DNA of 64,000 nucleotides from Molossus alvarezi (taxonomy: Eukaryota > Chordata > Mammalia > Chiroptera > Molossidae), in assembly GCA_037176705.1 (NCBI GenBank), contig CM073886.1, positions 124,210,501-124,274,500 of the forward strand, written 5' to 3'. The notes beneath the pieces are model-generated. The model saw nothing but the letters and a program-made list of their open reading frames with translations. It made no database searches and had not been told where the DNA came from. Positions 45,428-56,944 of this stretch are shown one piece after another. Within the stretch, counting starts at the first letter, position 1; each line of letters starts with the position of its first letter. Made by a program: the position numbers and the translations under genes.

Positions 45428-45640
45428 AAATCCAACCAGCAGAGCCCATTTAAGAACCAAAGGAACTTCAAGTATTAAAAAAACAAGTATTGGGGGTGTG
45501 GATTGCGAGAGGGATGTTGGAGAGTCTAGGCTACCAGCAGACGCACTCAGATTTAAATCCCCAAAGCTTAGCCCGTGTAAGAATCAGAGGAATGTGAGGT
45601 ATCATAAACAAAATCTGAGGGTGGTTGCAGGAGGGTATTA
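45428..45640. repeat. Two diverged copies of an about 85-bp unit
   Basis: About 45428-45515 and 45555-45640 align in order: 'aaatccaacc'/'aaatcccca', 'gagcccatttaagaacca'/'tagcccgtgtaagaatca', 'aaggaacttcaagtatta'/'gaggaatgtgaggtatca', 'gggggtgtgg'/'gagggtggtt'. An old duplication or part of an unrecognised LTR-like repeat. Confidence 0.55.
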
Positions 45641-45641
45641 G

Positions 45642-46000
45642 GAAAAGAAATGCAAACTCAGTTGGCTGGCAATGAGCCTTCCTCCTGGGGTACCAACGGT
45701 GGCTGCAACCTTTCCCTACAGCAGAGGGGTGGCAGCCTATGTTCTCAGGCACTGAAGCCCTGGACTAGCCTGGCCAAAGCATTCAGTGCAGGAGGAGGTT
45801 TGGTCTGCCAGGGGGTGAGCGTGGAGACAGGCTTGCTTGACTTGCAGTTTTCAGGGGGCGAAGCCCGAGGGGGCGCCGACCAGTGGCAGCCATCCCCTGC
45901 TTCCTTCGGCCACGACTGCCTCATCTCCATGACTGCCCTTCTGCCTTGGTGTTGCCATTTTTACCCCAGGTCCCCAGGGCTTTGCTGGTTGACTTGACTG
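45642..46000. other. Unassigned stretch
   Basis: A 115-codon plus frame (45650-45997) without a family. No repeat named. Confidence 0.35.
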
Positions 46001-46005
46001 GGGTT

Positions 46006-46468
46006 TGTATTAGTTTCATAGGGCTGCCCTGATAATATCATAAGACCAGTGGCTTTATAGAAATTTGTTGTCTTACTGTTCTGGGCTGGGAGTCTGAGAT
46101 CAAGGTGTCGTGTCAGTATGACTGGTTTCTTCTAAGGGCTGCGAGGGAAGTGTGTTCCGTGACTTCCTACCTGCTTCGGTGGCGCGCCGGCAATCCTGGT
46201 TGCCTTCGCTTTTGCTCTATTACTCCAAGCTCTGCCTTTATTTCTCCACAGCCTTCTCCTCGTGTACATGTCTTCGCCCTAACTCCCCCTTTTCATAAGG
46301 ACATCAGTCATACTAAACCAGAGCCCCACCCTGTCCCAGGAGCCCTCATCATAACTAATTACATCTGCGAGGACCCTATTTGCTAATCAGGCTACACTCT
46401 CAGATACTGGGGACAGGACTTCGGTATATGAATGGGGTGTGGGTAGGGACACAATTCAACCTATAACA
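46006..46468 (+). mobile_element. Ancient LTR-like interspersed repeat (TGTATTAG...TAACA)
   Basis: A familiar mammalian repeat: starts 'tgtattagtttcatagggct', then 'gctttatagaaatttgttgt', 'gtctgagatcaaggtgtcg', 'gccggcaatcctggttgcct', 'aaggacatcagtcatactaa', 'aattacatctgcgaggaccc', and ends 'gacacaattcaacctataac'. The TG start and CA end suggest a solo LTR or similar unit. I do not assign the family name from memory. Confidence 0.7.
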
Positions 46469-46474
46469 GGGTTC

Positions 46475-47125
46475 TTGCCTAACTTTCACCAACCCATTTT
46501 TGCTTATGTCTGAGTCTTCCCACCTTCATCTCTAGCTATTGATAGGAGTTAAGCTTTAAACCGGATGGACCGCTTGGAACCACACTGCTCATTGTTGTTG
46601 CTGGTCACCTGACTTCAATTCGCAAAGCACCTCAACTAGGAACCCTGCCGCCACAGTCTGCCTACCAGATGCGACACCCCTGAGCAGCCGTGCTGATCGG
46701 GGGTGTGTGGAAATCTGGAACTGGGGCCTCGACCTATGTCATCTCCCGTTTCGGGCCCTGCGCTCTGGACAGGGCAGCACACTCTGCCTTCCTCTGTCTG
46801 TCTGTCCGTGCACCTCTCCAGACGCTGTGCTGGCAGAGCTGGGAAAACCTCACAGCTGAACTCTCGCGGCAGTAAAAGTGTGTTCACAGGCTACATGCAC
46901 TTTTAATTAAACTAATAAATCACATAGGTTAAAGCAATACTTCTGCGCTTTAAAATTCATCACGTACTAGCAAGAACATTACCAAGATGTCGCATGTGGG
47001 CTATAGGTACTTCAACAGTAATAATCTACAGGATAGCTATAGGTAATATGACTTCAACAATGTGTTCAATTGTTAGGAAGTGATCAGAGAGCTACATAGC
47101 TACTTTACCTGTACATTTAACTCCC
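46475..47125. other. Unassigned stretch
   Basis: Overlapping 61-83-codon frames at 46636-46906 on both strands show no family. Confidence 0.35.
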
Positions 47126-47129
47126 TGGA

Positions 47130-47245
47130 ATATTCCTGGACACCCACGAATCATTCATTTGGCAAACCTGTTCTGAGCATTAGCTCTGCGCCAACTACTG
47201 CACTTGATTTTGGGGTACAGAAATGAATGAGCGGTAGTTCCTGCA
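47130..47245 (-). mobile_element. L2 3' end, antisense
   Basis: 'aatcattcatttggcaaacc', 'gttctgagcattagctctgc', 'gattttggggtacagaaatg': complement of the L2 terminus, diverged. Confidence 0.6.
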
Positions 47246-47249
47246 GTGA

Positions 47250-48755
47250 AGCTCATCAGCATCCCCCCTCCCCTCTCTCAGGAATACTCAAAGGACTAAG
47301 AATTTGACTAGATGACAGAAAATACTGAAATCGTTAAGTGCATAAGAAATGTGAAAAGATTGATTTCTTGTATCTGGGAATAAAATGAGCATCAGAGGTG
47401 GGGAGTTTGGCCCGTGACTTTTGTTCAAACACCAAGCCCATTACATTCCCTTGGAGATGGTTTGTTATTGGAGGCTAATTAGTTCTCTTGGAGCGAATTT
47501 GGACAGTCTCCTCCTTCTGACATAACTGTGACTCCTCTCCAGGGGCCTCATAAGGCCCCTGCACACCAGGGCCAGTTTCTGTAGTTGGTTGACATGTGAA
47601 AGAACATCTCCAAGAAAAATAAGAGGAGTCCAGAGAAGGAGCAGGGGCGCGGACAGGCAGCGGCATGGGAGGGTGGGAAGCTGCGCTGGGAGGACTGAAG
47701 CGAGGGGGCGGAGAAGCTGCTTGAGTTTCATAAAATCACCGGACGAACAGATTCTGCCAACACAGCTGCCCCGAGCTCTCTCCAGCTTATGGTAAACTGG
47801 GAATGAAGGGAAATCGTAGATGGATGTTACCCAAGGAACAAGTTTTCTCAGATACATAAGCTCATGCAAATACATGGGCTTTAGTCAAGTTAAGAAACAA
47901 GGAAAAATTCCTAGAGGGGACACAAGGCAATTTTCCGTCGGGTCCGGTTGAACAGCTGGCTCCGCCTTGGCTGCCCGGGGGCTTCTCAACATTTGCTCCA
48001 TTAACCTGAAGGCTCAGGCGGTCCCTGCGGCACAGTCCCCCATGGCCCCCCTCGCAGCAGAGCTTCAGGCTACCAACACGATCTCAGCGAGAGATGGGAG
48101 ACCGAGAACCATGTGGCCAACCCAGCCCCATACACCAGACGTAGGTTTGGGGAGTCACTCCTACCGAATTGCCTGCTCTGGGTACCCTTGGGTATGCTAT
48201 TCTACTCTGAACCCAGACTCTGCAGCTGAGGTTCTTTTGTTGCTTCATTGTAAGTTGAGCTGGTCCTCAGCTTCTCTCACAAGTTCTAGCCTGCAGAACC
48301 AATCATCTCTCTCTGATTCTTCAGCTACTCCTCCTTCTCATTCTTCACGTGCCCCTTTAAGTCCGTGTCTGTTTTGCCCTCACAGTGGGTCTTTCCTCCA
48401 CGCTTAAGTTCTTCAAACGTAGTGCAATTTTTGCATTTCTTACCTTTGGGAGAGTTTCCGTGCCCATCCCTCATCCGCCCTGCCATCCCAGGACTTTCCT
48501 GTGGGCAGACTTTCCTGTCTCAGTCACCCGAGCCTCTTGCCCAATGCCAGGCAAGGATGGCCTTTTATTCTAAGCTGGAGGCAACAGAGAGGTCACTCTG
48601 ATTTCCTCGCAAACATTTCCTGGTGACACCACTGGCATTTCACATCAAGTCAAGCTTCCTTAACCTGGTGTGTAGAGAGTAAAAGACATCACGTGCAGAA
48701 GAGTGTACAAAGGACGTCCTCCTGGCTCCTGACCTCAGTGAGCTTGCCGTCAGGG
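47250..48755. other. Unassigned; longest unique frames of the right half
   Basis: A 146-codon plus frame (47967-48407) and a 136-codon minus frame (47465-47875) contain no recognised domain, and other phases are open in the same places. Small CpG clusters lie near 47640-47710 and 47935-48060. Not called as genes. Confidence 0.35.
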
Positions 48756-48761
48756 AGAGAG

Positions 48762-48888
48762 GCAGGACACGGATACATGGATGCTTCCACAGTAACCCAT
48801 AGACAGGACACGGATACATGGATGCTCCCATAGTAACCCATAGGCAGGACACGGGTACATGGATGCTCCCATAGTAACCCATAGGCAG
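48762..48888. repeat. 41-bp tandem repeat, three copies
   Basis: Units start near 48766, 48807 and 48848 ('gacacggatacatggatgct', then 'agtaacccatag'), with only a few differences between them. Confidence 0.95.
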
Positions 48889-48889
48889 G

Positions 48890-50120
48890 GCCAGTGGATG
48901 AAATGGATAACTATGTGCAGCTTGAGGTCAAGAAATCCAAAGACTATCTCCAGCTCTGCTAGGAGCAAGGTGTAAACTCACTTTTCTCCAGGGCTCAATT
49001 CTTGAACAAAGTCAGAATAAGCGTGATCAGTGTCTCTCAAAGTAAGACACAGTTTTTTTAGGTGACACCTAGACTCAGAATTAAATAAGATGAAATCACA
49101 TGTTGAGAAAGTTATTTCCTTTGACATTCTTTATTTGGTTACACAAAGACATGGGGTGAGGAGTAGTTAGGCTAGGACTGAGCAATGTTTTATTTTCATG
49201 ATATGGGTCTTCAGGCATTTTTTACAAAGTTTTCCCCATGTACATTTATAAGACTTATTTTAAAATAACGTGTTTTAATAAAATAAATGAGTTAATTTAA
49301 AGAAATGTATCAAGAAAATAACAGGCCATGGCATGTGAGTATTCAAAAAATGGTGAATGTGGTCCTGGAATAGTCAAAGTTTAGGAAATAGCAAGTGAGT
49401 CAACTCTGTGATTCTTTTGAGCCCTAGAGCTCTATTGATTCTGCAGTAGTTTCAAGGGAACCGTGTGGCTAATAGGAGCTAAGAAGTGCATTGTGATCTT
49501 TACAGATGGTACAATATGGCAAGCGGTCCTTTAAGACATAATCTGTGATACAGGTGAAGGAGGAGATAGGTAACAAAGATGTAGATATTGATGATATAGA
49601 TTGATATACAGGTAATAGATACAGAGATATGGAGATCTACTATATCAATATAGTAGATATTGAGAACATCTATAAATAATTATGTCTGATATAGAAAAAC
49701 AATGAGAGAGATGTTTCTATCTTCCTCCCAAGGGAGAGATAAGTCTTTGAATTCTTTAGTCTGGATTTCTTTTAATTCATGGGAAATGTTAGAAATTTTT
49801 TTTTCAAGTTTTAACCTGCAGAGCTATTTAAACTGTCTTGTCTAAAATGGAGGGCATTCCTGAGAATTTAAAGGGAATGGTTTCACCTCAAGAAAGTGGC
49901 TGGACACCAGGGACCAGAGAACTCTCTCTCAAATGTGACCCGTTCTCAGGTGACATTAAGAGCAGAAGTTCCCATGATTCCCATGGACCCTCCACCATCG
50001 CAGTGAGTCCTGGGCACACATGTGTGCCAGTGGTCATGGGCTGAGACCCGTGAATGAGGACCACACCTGACTAGCTCCAGGGTCTACTAAGGGAAAGACA
50101 TAGACGGCTGGATGGTGATA
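48890..50120. other. Unassigned; one small palindrome
   Basis: A 22-bp near-perfect hairpin 'tctactatatcaatatagta' plus 'ga' lies at about 49636-49657. No other supported feature. Confidence 0.4.
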
Positions 50121-50124
50121 GTCC

Positions 50125-50230
50125 TCTTTCTTGGGTATTTCTCTCTCTTCCTCCCTCCCTCCATTTCACTCCATCTGAAAAATCAATGGAAAAATATCCT
50201 CGGGTGAGGATTAAAAACATTTTTTTTTTC
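50125..50230 (+). mobile_element. 3' fragment of a hairpin-tail Ves-type SINE
   Basis: CT-rich 'tttctctctcttcctccctc', 'catctgaaaaatcaatgga', stem-loop 'tcctcgggtgagga' (50197-50210), then 'ttaaaaacatttttt'. The head and body are missing. Confidence 0.8.
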
Positions 50231-50234
50231 TCAT

Positions 50235-51920
50235 CAGCCTTGCTGACTGAGGCAATAAAAGTTGATTTTGTAAAGAAAAAGTAATGTAACATTTACACCT
50301 CAATTTGTGGACGGATGCATTCACTTTGTAGGCAAAGGAGAAATGGAAGAGTCTGGAAAGGCACAGGTTCTTTTTACACTGTCTTCACTTCCTTCCTGCC
50401 CCCCTCCCCCTCCTTCCTGCCCCCTTTCTTTTCTTTCTGTCTGCCTACCAATCCTGTATGCATGCAAATAAATCAAATGTGATTTTATATAACATCTAAC
50501 ATAACATAAAAACATGATAAACCACATACCCAAATATAAAAATAATTACTTCTGAAACAAGACCTTAGAAGCAACATAGACAGTTATTCCCCACCCAGCA
50601 CTTGGAACGGACATGGCCCCAGGACACGGAGGACACACCACAGCCATGCGCTAAGAGGTTCTCACCATCCTCTTATGATCACACATTCAGTGAAACCCAG
50701 TCTGGGCTGTGTTGTCACAGTTGAGGTCACTTCTGTGCTAACTTCCAGAAGCACAGTGCACAGCCGTCTGAATGTGTCACAGAACTATAATTTGTAATTG
50801 CACGTAATTACTTTTCAGAAGTGTCCCGAGTGCCGTGTAGATGATAAGTGTTTGTGAAACAGATGGATGGATGAATACCAGAGAAAGGATTTTCAGTCTG
50901 ATTTTTCTCTTCAGTCAAAGTTTTCCACCCCATAAAAACTCGAGGGCGCCTTTCCTCTGACACTGAGCCCCCAGCCTGTGGAGAGGGAAAGTGTGATGAA
51001 TAGAGGAGTTTATGGCCCTATATCGTGCAGTGAGAAGCTGTGACTTTTAGAAACAGCGATATTTCCGGACACGAAGCCACTGCAGTGAGGGTAAGTCAGA
51101 CCGCAGAACGAGGGACCGGCGCGGTGTCTGACCACGGGGCAAAGGGCAAACGCGCCCTTTTGCTTCACGCCCTGGTCACTGAGCTTTGCGGCTGGACTGC
51201 ATGGCAGTCTTCCTTGAGTTCTGAGAATGGAAAGGGAATATTTAGAGTTGCCAAGAGAAAAAAATCCACAATTCTTTCCATGTGAGTTCTGGCCAAGGGG
51301 ACATTTTGATAAAATAAATTCATAGACCCCGGTTCTTGCCTGGTTCTTATTAAATATTCTAGGCTTCCCTGAGAAAAATGGGGGGTGGCTTCGTGCGCTC
51401 ATTATTCAAAGTGATCTGGTTTCTCCGGAAGCGCCGTGGCTGGTCGACTCAAAAGGATGAAATACGTTTCCTCAGTGTATGTGTAGCTGGGAGGGAAGCC
51501 TGCTGGGTATTAGACCCACTGTGGTGGCTGTCTAAGGGGTACTTGACGGTAAAAACCGGTGACAACAGAAACCCAAACATTATTTGACTATCTTGTGGAT
51601 ATTGAACTTTACCTTAATTTTGTCCATTCAGTCCAATGAGTTTTAGCCAATGTTGAATACTTGTATAAAAGGCCTCAGATCCAATTTCCCCTAAATTCCT
51701 GCAACATCTATAATGATATGATAAGGAGTTATGTACATTAAGATTAATGTCATCATTATTCTAATTTGACTGCCCCACTTCTACCCCGTGTCACCTGGAG
51801 CAGGTGTCCAAGGACAGCCAGCCTGTCCCTGACTCCAAATCACTCCACCCTGGCCTCTCAGGCTGGTCCCTTGGGATCAGTGAACACTAATTATGATTTT
51901 GTTCTGACTGAAAGCTAGAA
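50235..51920. other. Unassigned stretch
   Basis: A 130-codon minus frame at 51010-51402 overlaps an 81-codon plus frame. Neither has a recognised domain. A small CpG cluster lies near 51100-51160. Confidence 0.35.
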
Positions 51921-51924
51921 TTAG

Positions 51925-52100
51925 GGTAGTAAAGGGTAAAGGGGGCCACATTTATATGGTGACAGAAGATGATTTGACTTTGGGTGGTGGGCACACAATG
52001 CACTATACAGACATGTATCATAGAAACGTACATTTGAAACCTATATAATCTTATTAACTCATGTCACCCCAATAAGTTTAATTTAAAAAGTAAGTAAATA
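51925..52100 (+). mobile_element. L1 3' end fragment, sense
   Basis: 'tgggtggtgggcacacaatg', 'acgtacatttgaaacctata', 'taactcatgtcaccccaata' and an A-rich end match a common laurasiatherian L1 3' terminus. Confidence 0.65.
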
Positions 52101-52234
52101 GAAAGACCAAAAGGAAAAGAAAAAAAAAACAAGGTTTTGAACTCTTCCAGAATGAGAGAATTCAGGATTCATCCTATGGGAAACCGCACTAACCCAATAT
52201 TCTTAACGTACAAAATTAACCTACCTAAGCACGG

Positions 52235-52375
52235 TTTCCCCATGTGTAAAGTAAAAATAATAATACCTTCCTTGTGAGACTATTTTGAGAATTAAAGGAG
52301 CTATGTACAGAGAACTAAGCACACCGTATATGACAATGTGTCCTTAATAATGAAAAGTGATTATTATTCTTTGTC
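52235..52375 (+). mobile_element. MIR SINE 3' part, sense
   Basis: 'ggtttccccatgtgtaaagt', 'aataataataccttccttgt', 'gagctatgtacagagaacta', 'agtgattattattc'. Confidence 0.7.
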
Positions 52376-52544
52376 AAACCTACCCTTCTGTTTTCTTAAA
52401 TAAGAATCATTTGGAGAATCTTTGGTGAAAGAAAAGCAAAAATAAAAAACATTCCTTCAAAGACGCTGGGAGCCAGATGAATGACTCACAGGTAGGTGGA
52501 TCTGAGGAATAGAGAGACCGGTGGCTAAGGGCGGGAGAAGGAGG

Positions 52545-53168
52545 GATTCTCATTGCAGGTTTTATGACTTCTCCTGGGTCTAGTTTAATGGCCTCCAAGT
52601 AAGTTCTGCACAACCAAGCTGTTGCCTCCTGCTCCCATCCTTCTCTATACGTTCCTGCTGGGTGAACACAATTCAGCCAGACTATGACAATATCTTGCTG
52701 AGGAATCGTCAATGACTTCCTGTTCTTTAATGAATTACATCCCAAACCACATGATCAGTTTCAAAATTCCTTTGAAACCTCAGCTTTACACTCTGCAGCT
52801 AGACTGGACATGCTTTATTCCCATAGCACGTCCTGTTCTTTCCTGCCCCAGGATTTTCTTGTATAAGGATTTCTTCTCCACACATCTCACAAAAAGCTCA
52901 AGTCAAAGTCTGATTTTGTGCCTAATATTCTTCCCTGATCCTACCAGGAAGAACAACTCTCTTGGATTTCTGAATTTTTAAGTTCTATTTATGTGCATCT
53001 GTAGTGACAGTTAAACATTCTATACTGTGTTGTGGTTATTCTTCTGAGTTCTATCTCAGAGACTAGCTTAACAGCTACTTGAGGTACTGTTGACATTTTA
53101 ATTATATTACACGCAAGACCTAACACAGAGATGGTGCCCAGTAAATGTTTGCTAAATAAACAAATGAA
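52545..53168 (+). mobile_element. L2 LINE, sense, about 0.6 kb
   Basis: L2 order preserved: 'tgacttcctgttctttaatg', 'gcacgtcctgttctttcctg', 'aatattcttccctgatccta', 'cctaacacagagatggtgcc', 'cagtaaatgtttgctaaata'. The L1 fragment follows directly. Confidence 0.65.
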
Positions 53169-53174
53169 TGGCAG

Positions 53175-53540
53175 TGATTGTATTAAAATCTCTCAAGATG
53201 GACCTGGAGAGCATTATGCTAAGCAAAATAAGCCAGTCAGAGAAAGACAAATACCATATGATCTTATATGTGGAATCTAATGAACAAAATAAAGTGACAA
53301 ACAAAATAGATCCAGAGACATGGAAGCGCGGAACAGTCTGTTGGAAGTCAGAGGGGAGGAGGGAGTGTGGACTGGATAAAGGAAGGTGAAGAAAGTAGCC
53401 ATATATATATATATGGACCATGGACACAGACAACAGAGCGGTGAAGGCCAGGGGAGGGTGGTGGGGGCTGGGTGGAGGAGGTCAAAAGTGGGGAAAATGG
53501 GAGACATTTGTAATAGTTTCAACAATTAAAAACAAAAGAC
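53175..53540 (+). mobile_element. L1 3' end fragment, sense
   Basis: 'gagagcattatgctaagcaa', 'agtcagagaaagacaaatac', 'ggaatctaatgaacaaaata', 'tggaccatggacacagacaa', a G-rich run, then 'catttgtaatagtttcaaca' and an A-rich end. It is the same family as the antisense L1 at 471-3640, whose 3' end aligns with it in reverse. Confidence 0.88.
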
Positions 53541-53680
53541 ATGAAAGAAAAATTATACACAACTAGGGACTAGATTATGGACTTTGTTAGCCAATGTTAA
53601 AAATAAAACAAAAAATAAGATTAAAAATTTTTCTATGTGGTTGAGAGGCAAGGTCAAGGCCTAAATATATATAGCAATGA

Positions 53681-53856
53681 GCCTTGGTAGGGCAGTTCAG
53701 TGGGTTAGAGCATCATCCTAATAAGCCAAGGTTTCGGGTTCAATCCCCAGTCAGGGCACATACAAGAATTAACCGATGAATGCATAAATAAGTACAACAA
53801 CAAATCGATATTTCTCTTTCTCTCTAAAATCAATAAATAAAAATTAAAAAATATAT
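53681..53856 (+). mobile_element. tRNA-derived SINE, second head type
   Basis: Head 'ggtagggcagttcagtggg' with 'agagcatcatcctaataagc' (A-box region), 'gggttcaatccccagtcagg' (B box), 'cacatacaagaattaaccga', 'acaacaacaaatcgatattt', and a tail 'tctaaaatcaataaataaaa'. The perfect 14-bp target duplication 'atatatagcaatga' is at 53667-53680 and 53857-53870. The head differs from the GGCCGGTTTGGCTCAG SINEs. Confidence 0.93.
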
Positions 53857-53874
53857 ATATATAGCAATGAACTC

Positions 53875-54500
53875 ATAGGTAGTGCTAGGGGTTTGAGCAA
53901 TTGGTTTAAAATTTCACAAGAGAAATAAGTTAAAAAATTGACAGGGAGACTTAGCTTGGCCATTGAAGATTTTAGTGGTCTCTCTATAGGGTATCAACAG
54001 TTGAGAGTAAAGACCTTCTTAGTACCCACAAAGTAAATTAAAGCCAAAGAAAGGAATCATCTCCCTTCATATACCAAAAATCGCTACATTATTTTTGTGT
54101 ATAAATATTATTGTGTAAATTATTTAAAATGTTTGCCCTTGGGACAAAGGCATATAGAATTTATCTACTATCTTTGCTGAAGACCAACAACCTGTTTGGG
54201 CCATGACTTGGGTTACATTTCTATAATCTCTTCTTCAGGAGTAGAAATCTGTAGCAATGGCTTAAGAATTAAAAGTTTCTACAAAACAATAACATGATGA
54301 TGTTTGAGTGGATTATAAACACATGGATTAAATTTTCCCTTATGGAAATCATTCATATGAAAATCATGAGTTTTTCACATATGCAGATTTCACTGAAGCT
54401 TTAGAAAAACATATTCACCAACTGAATGCACCCATCAGTCAACGAGTGGCAATGTTCTTATTTGAAATGATAATGTGCTGAGTAAGATGATAACCGAGGG
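53875..54500. other. Unassigned AT-rich stretch
   Basis: No supported feature. Confidence 0.4.
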
Positions 54501-54502
54501 AG

Positions 54503-54735
54503 GCCCTGGCCCGGTGGCTCAGTTGGTTGCAGTGTCGTCCGTGCACCAAAAGGCTGCCAGTTGGATTCCCAGTCAGGGCACATTCCTAGGTTACAGGTTC
54601 AATTCCCGGTCAGGGCACGTTATAAGAGGCAACCAATCAATGTTTCTCTCTCTTTTTTCCTTCCTTTCTCTCTAAAGGCAAATAAATAAATAAACAAACA
54701 ACAAACAACAAACAAATAAATAAAAATAAAAATAT
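54503..54735 (+). mobile_element. Ves-type SINE, variant with repeated B-box-like text
   Basis: 'ggccctggcccggtggctca', 'gtgtcgtccgtgcaccaaaa', 'ggattcccagtcagggcaca' then again 'ggttcaattcccggtcaggg', 'gaggcaaccaatcaatgttt', and a long A-rich tail of (AAATA)n and (CAAA)n type. No target duplication is clear. Confidence 0.9.
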
Positions 54736-54739
54736 GTTC

Positions 54740-55205
54740 ACATGCAGATTTAAAAAGTAGATTATGATGGAGTGAGGAAGATTGATGAGAGGGCCAGGAT
54801 CTTTACTGTCACGGACTAGGCCAAATATCAAATTTCAGGAACCCAGATGTGGACATTGATAACTCCCAGGGATCTGAAGGGAGAAGACCCATCTTTCCTC
54901 AGTGGTGGTCCCCAGACATACTGTGTGCATTAGTAGCACCATATGAAGCCACACTCAGCAAGTTTCTCTGACCACAGGGCAGGTTGAAAGCCTGCACAGG
55001 GTGTGCTCCCAGTCCGTAAAAGGGAAAAATGCTCACTGTTCTCTCTGCAGAGGGGAACCTATGCATGTCCTCTGGTTGGGGTGACCAACTCATCCTGGTC
55101 TGCCTATGACTTGCCTAATTTTAGCCCCCAAAAGCCCAGGACCCAAATAGCCCTTAGTCCTGAGTGCACCAGGACAATTGATAACCCTACCTCCTGTCAA
55201 AGTGT
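54740..55205. other. Unassigned stretch
   Basis: No supported feature. Confidence 0.4.
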
Positions 55206-55212
55206 TATTTAA

Positions 55213-55385
55213 AGCAGAGCTTCTGAGACTTCAGTGTGCACACCTACATCTGCAGATCTTGTTAAAACTCATCTTTGTACTTAGTAAGCTCAGGGTGGGG
55301 CCTACGATTCTGCATTTCTAACAAGCTCTCAGATGCTGCTGTTGCTGGTCTGGGGAATCATACTTTCAACATCAGGGTTTAGAGC
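55213..55385 (+). mobile_element. MER5A-like hAT relic
   Basis: 'agcagagcttctgagacttc', 'atcttgttaaaactcatctt', 'agggtggggcctacgattct', 'gcatttctaacaagctctca', 'gatgctgctgttgctggtct': MER5A order, well preserved. Confidence 0.85.
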
Positions 55386-55429
55386 ATCCTGTGTGGACTC
55401 CGAGGCACATGAAAACACTTCATCATTTA

Positions 55430-55650
55430 CAGTGTGTCCTTGGTGAAGTGACGAGCTCACTAAGCCTGGTGTCCTCATCTCTAATAGAGATGAACAAGCT
55501 ATGGAAATGATCCCTGAAAGTATAGTCTTCATCAGAGATTAAAAGTAGTATCTTCCTCACAGGGCTGTCGTGAGGGTTAATTAAGATAATTATGGGTACA
55601 GAATAAGCTTAAGCACTAAATAAGTATTAACTGCTTTTATTTCTATGGGT
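55430..55650 (+). mobile_element. MIR SINE, sense
   Basis: 'tccttggtgaagtgacgagc', 'ctgtcgtgagggttaattaa', 'aagcttaagcactaaataag', 'tattaactgctttta'. Confidence 0.7.
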
Positions 55651-55929
55651 ATTTCTATTGTGTATCATTGAAGTAATCAAAGAGCTGGTTGAGACCGAAA
55701 ACACAAATAAGTTGAAGAAGGTTTCAGGTTAACTCATGGTTGAAGGATTCACAAGCATGGACAGAGGCAGGGGCATATCACCCGGCTGGATGGGAAACAG
55801 GTTTGACCCATTAGGTAAATCTTAAATTTATGTTCACCATCAAATACTAGTGGTTTACATTTTGCTATACAATCTGCCTCCCAGTTCTGAGTTCCCTAGA
55901 ACAGCAAGAATGATGTAAAACATGAGCAG

Positions 55930-56150
55930 TTAGGGGCAAGGCTCAACCTTAATTCCAGTTGGACTTCATGACCTGTGCTGCCACTTATTCTGTGAACTTG
56001 AAGTTGTATAACATCTTTGAACTTCAGCATCCTTACTGACAACCGGGATAATAATAATGCCTACCTCATGGCTCATATGAAAATCAAATGTGAAGTGCCC
56101 ATGTTAAATGCTCAACAAATACTGGCTAGGGTTCTAATTATCCTCTTTGT
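55930..56150 (+). mobile_element. MIR SINE, sense
   Basis: 'gtgctgccacttattctgtg', 'acttcagcatccttactgac', 'gggataataataatgcctac', 'atgttaaatgctcaacaaat'. Confidence 0.75.
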
Positions 56151-56154
56151 ATAG

Positions 56155-56940
56155 CGGGGCTACTTCTGCTTAATATTAATTAAGAAAGTAGAGCCCCTGG
56201 ATTAAATGTGTCTCGGACGTTCTGATTCTCAAAACACAAGGATGTCTTCAGATCTTCATCATCAGATCTTGCTGGTACCTGACCACAGGGAAAGGGCCTG
56301 TCAAAACTTAATTTCCTGCTTTATTATGTAAACCCTTGAAGCATAACCCATCTTTATTCTTACTCACTGGAGCAGGGATAGAGTTTGGTTACTTTGTCTA
56401 TAAAGATAACCATTGTAGGACCAATGGGCTCTATCCAAAGCTTGACATTTTCCACGTATCAGCTGATTTGACTTGTTTTGCTATAGGAAGTAAGAATTTG
56501 AATTTGAGAAGTGAAAGTTTATCAAGCCAACATTAAGTAGTAGCAATTCCTGGTGGGGTAGGGAAGAATCAGGACACTTTTTGGTTTGAGAACTTCGAGG
56601 CAGTGACGGGCATGTCAGCAGCTGGAATAAATGTTCATTTACATTTCAAACCTCACTTAAGGGACGAGACTTTTTTTCCCCCTGAAACTTGGCCACATTT
56701 CTGATGTTACAAGAAAGGTGAGCAAAAACATTCAATCCCAGCTCTAAGAAATAACACTATTGTGATGTTTACAACTAGGCAAGCCCTTGTCTCAAACAAA
56801 TAAGAGAATAGCTCGCAACCACTTCTTGGGAATTATTTGACCACGCCCACCAGTGATGTCCTGCTTCTCGAACCCGGATGCCCTTTCTGGGCAGAGAACC
56901 AGGCTATGCACTGGAGTCTCAGTGCAGGGGGAGGAGCTTC
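56155..56940. other. Unassigned stretch
   Basis: No supported feature. Confidence 0.4.
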
Positions 56941-56944
56941 GGCT

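Noticed and set aside
47465..48407. 146-codon plus and 136-codon minus frames as genes
   Set aside because: No recognised domain, competing open phases, and no splice or poly-A evidence.
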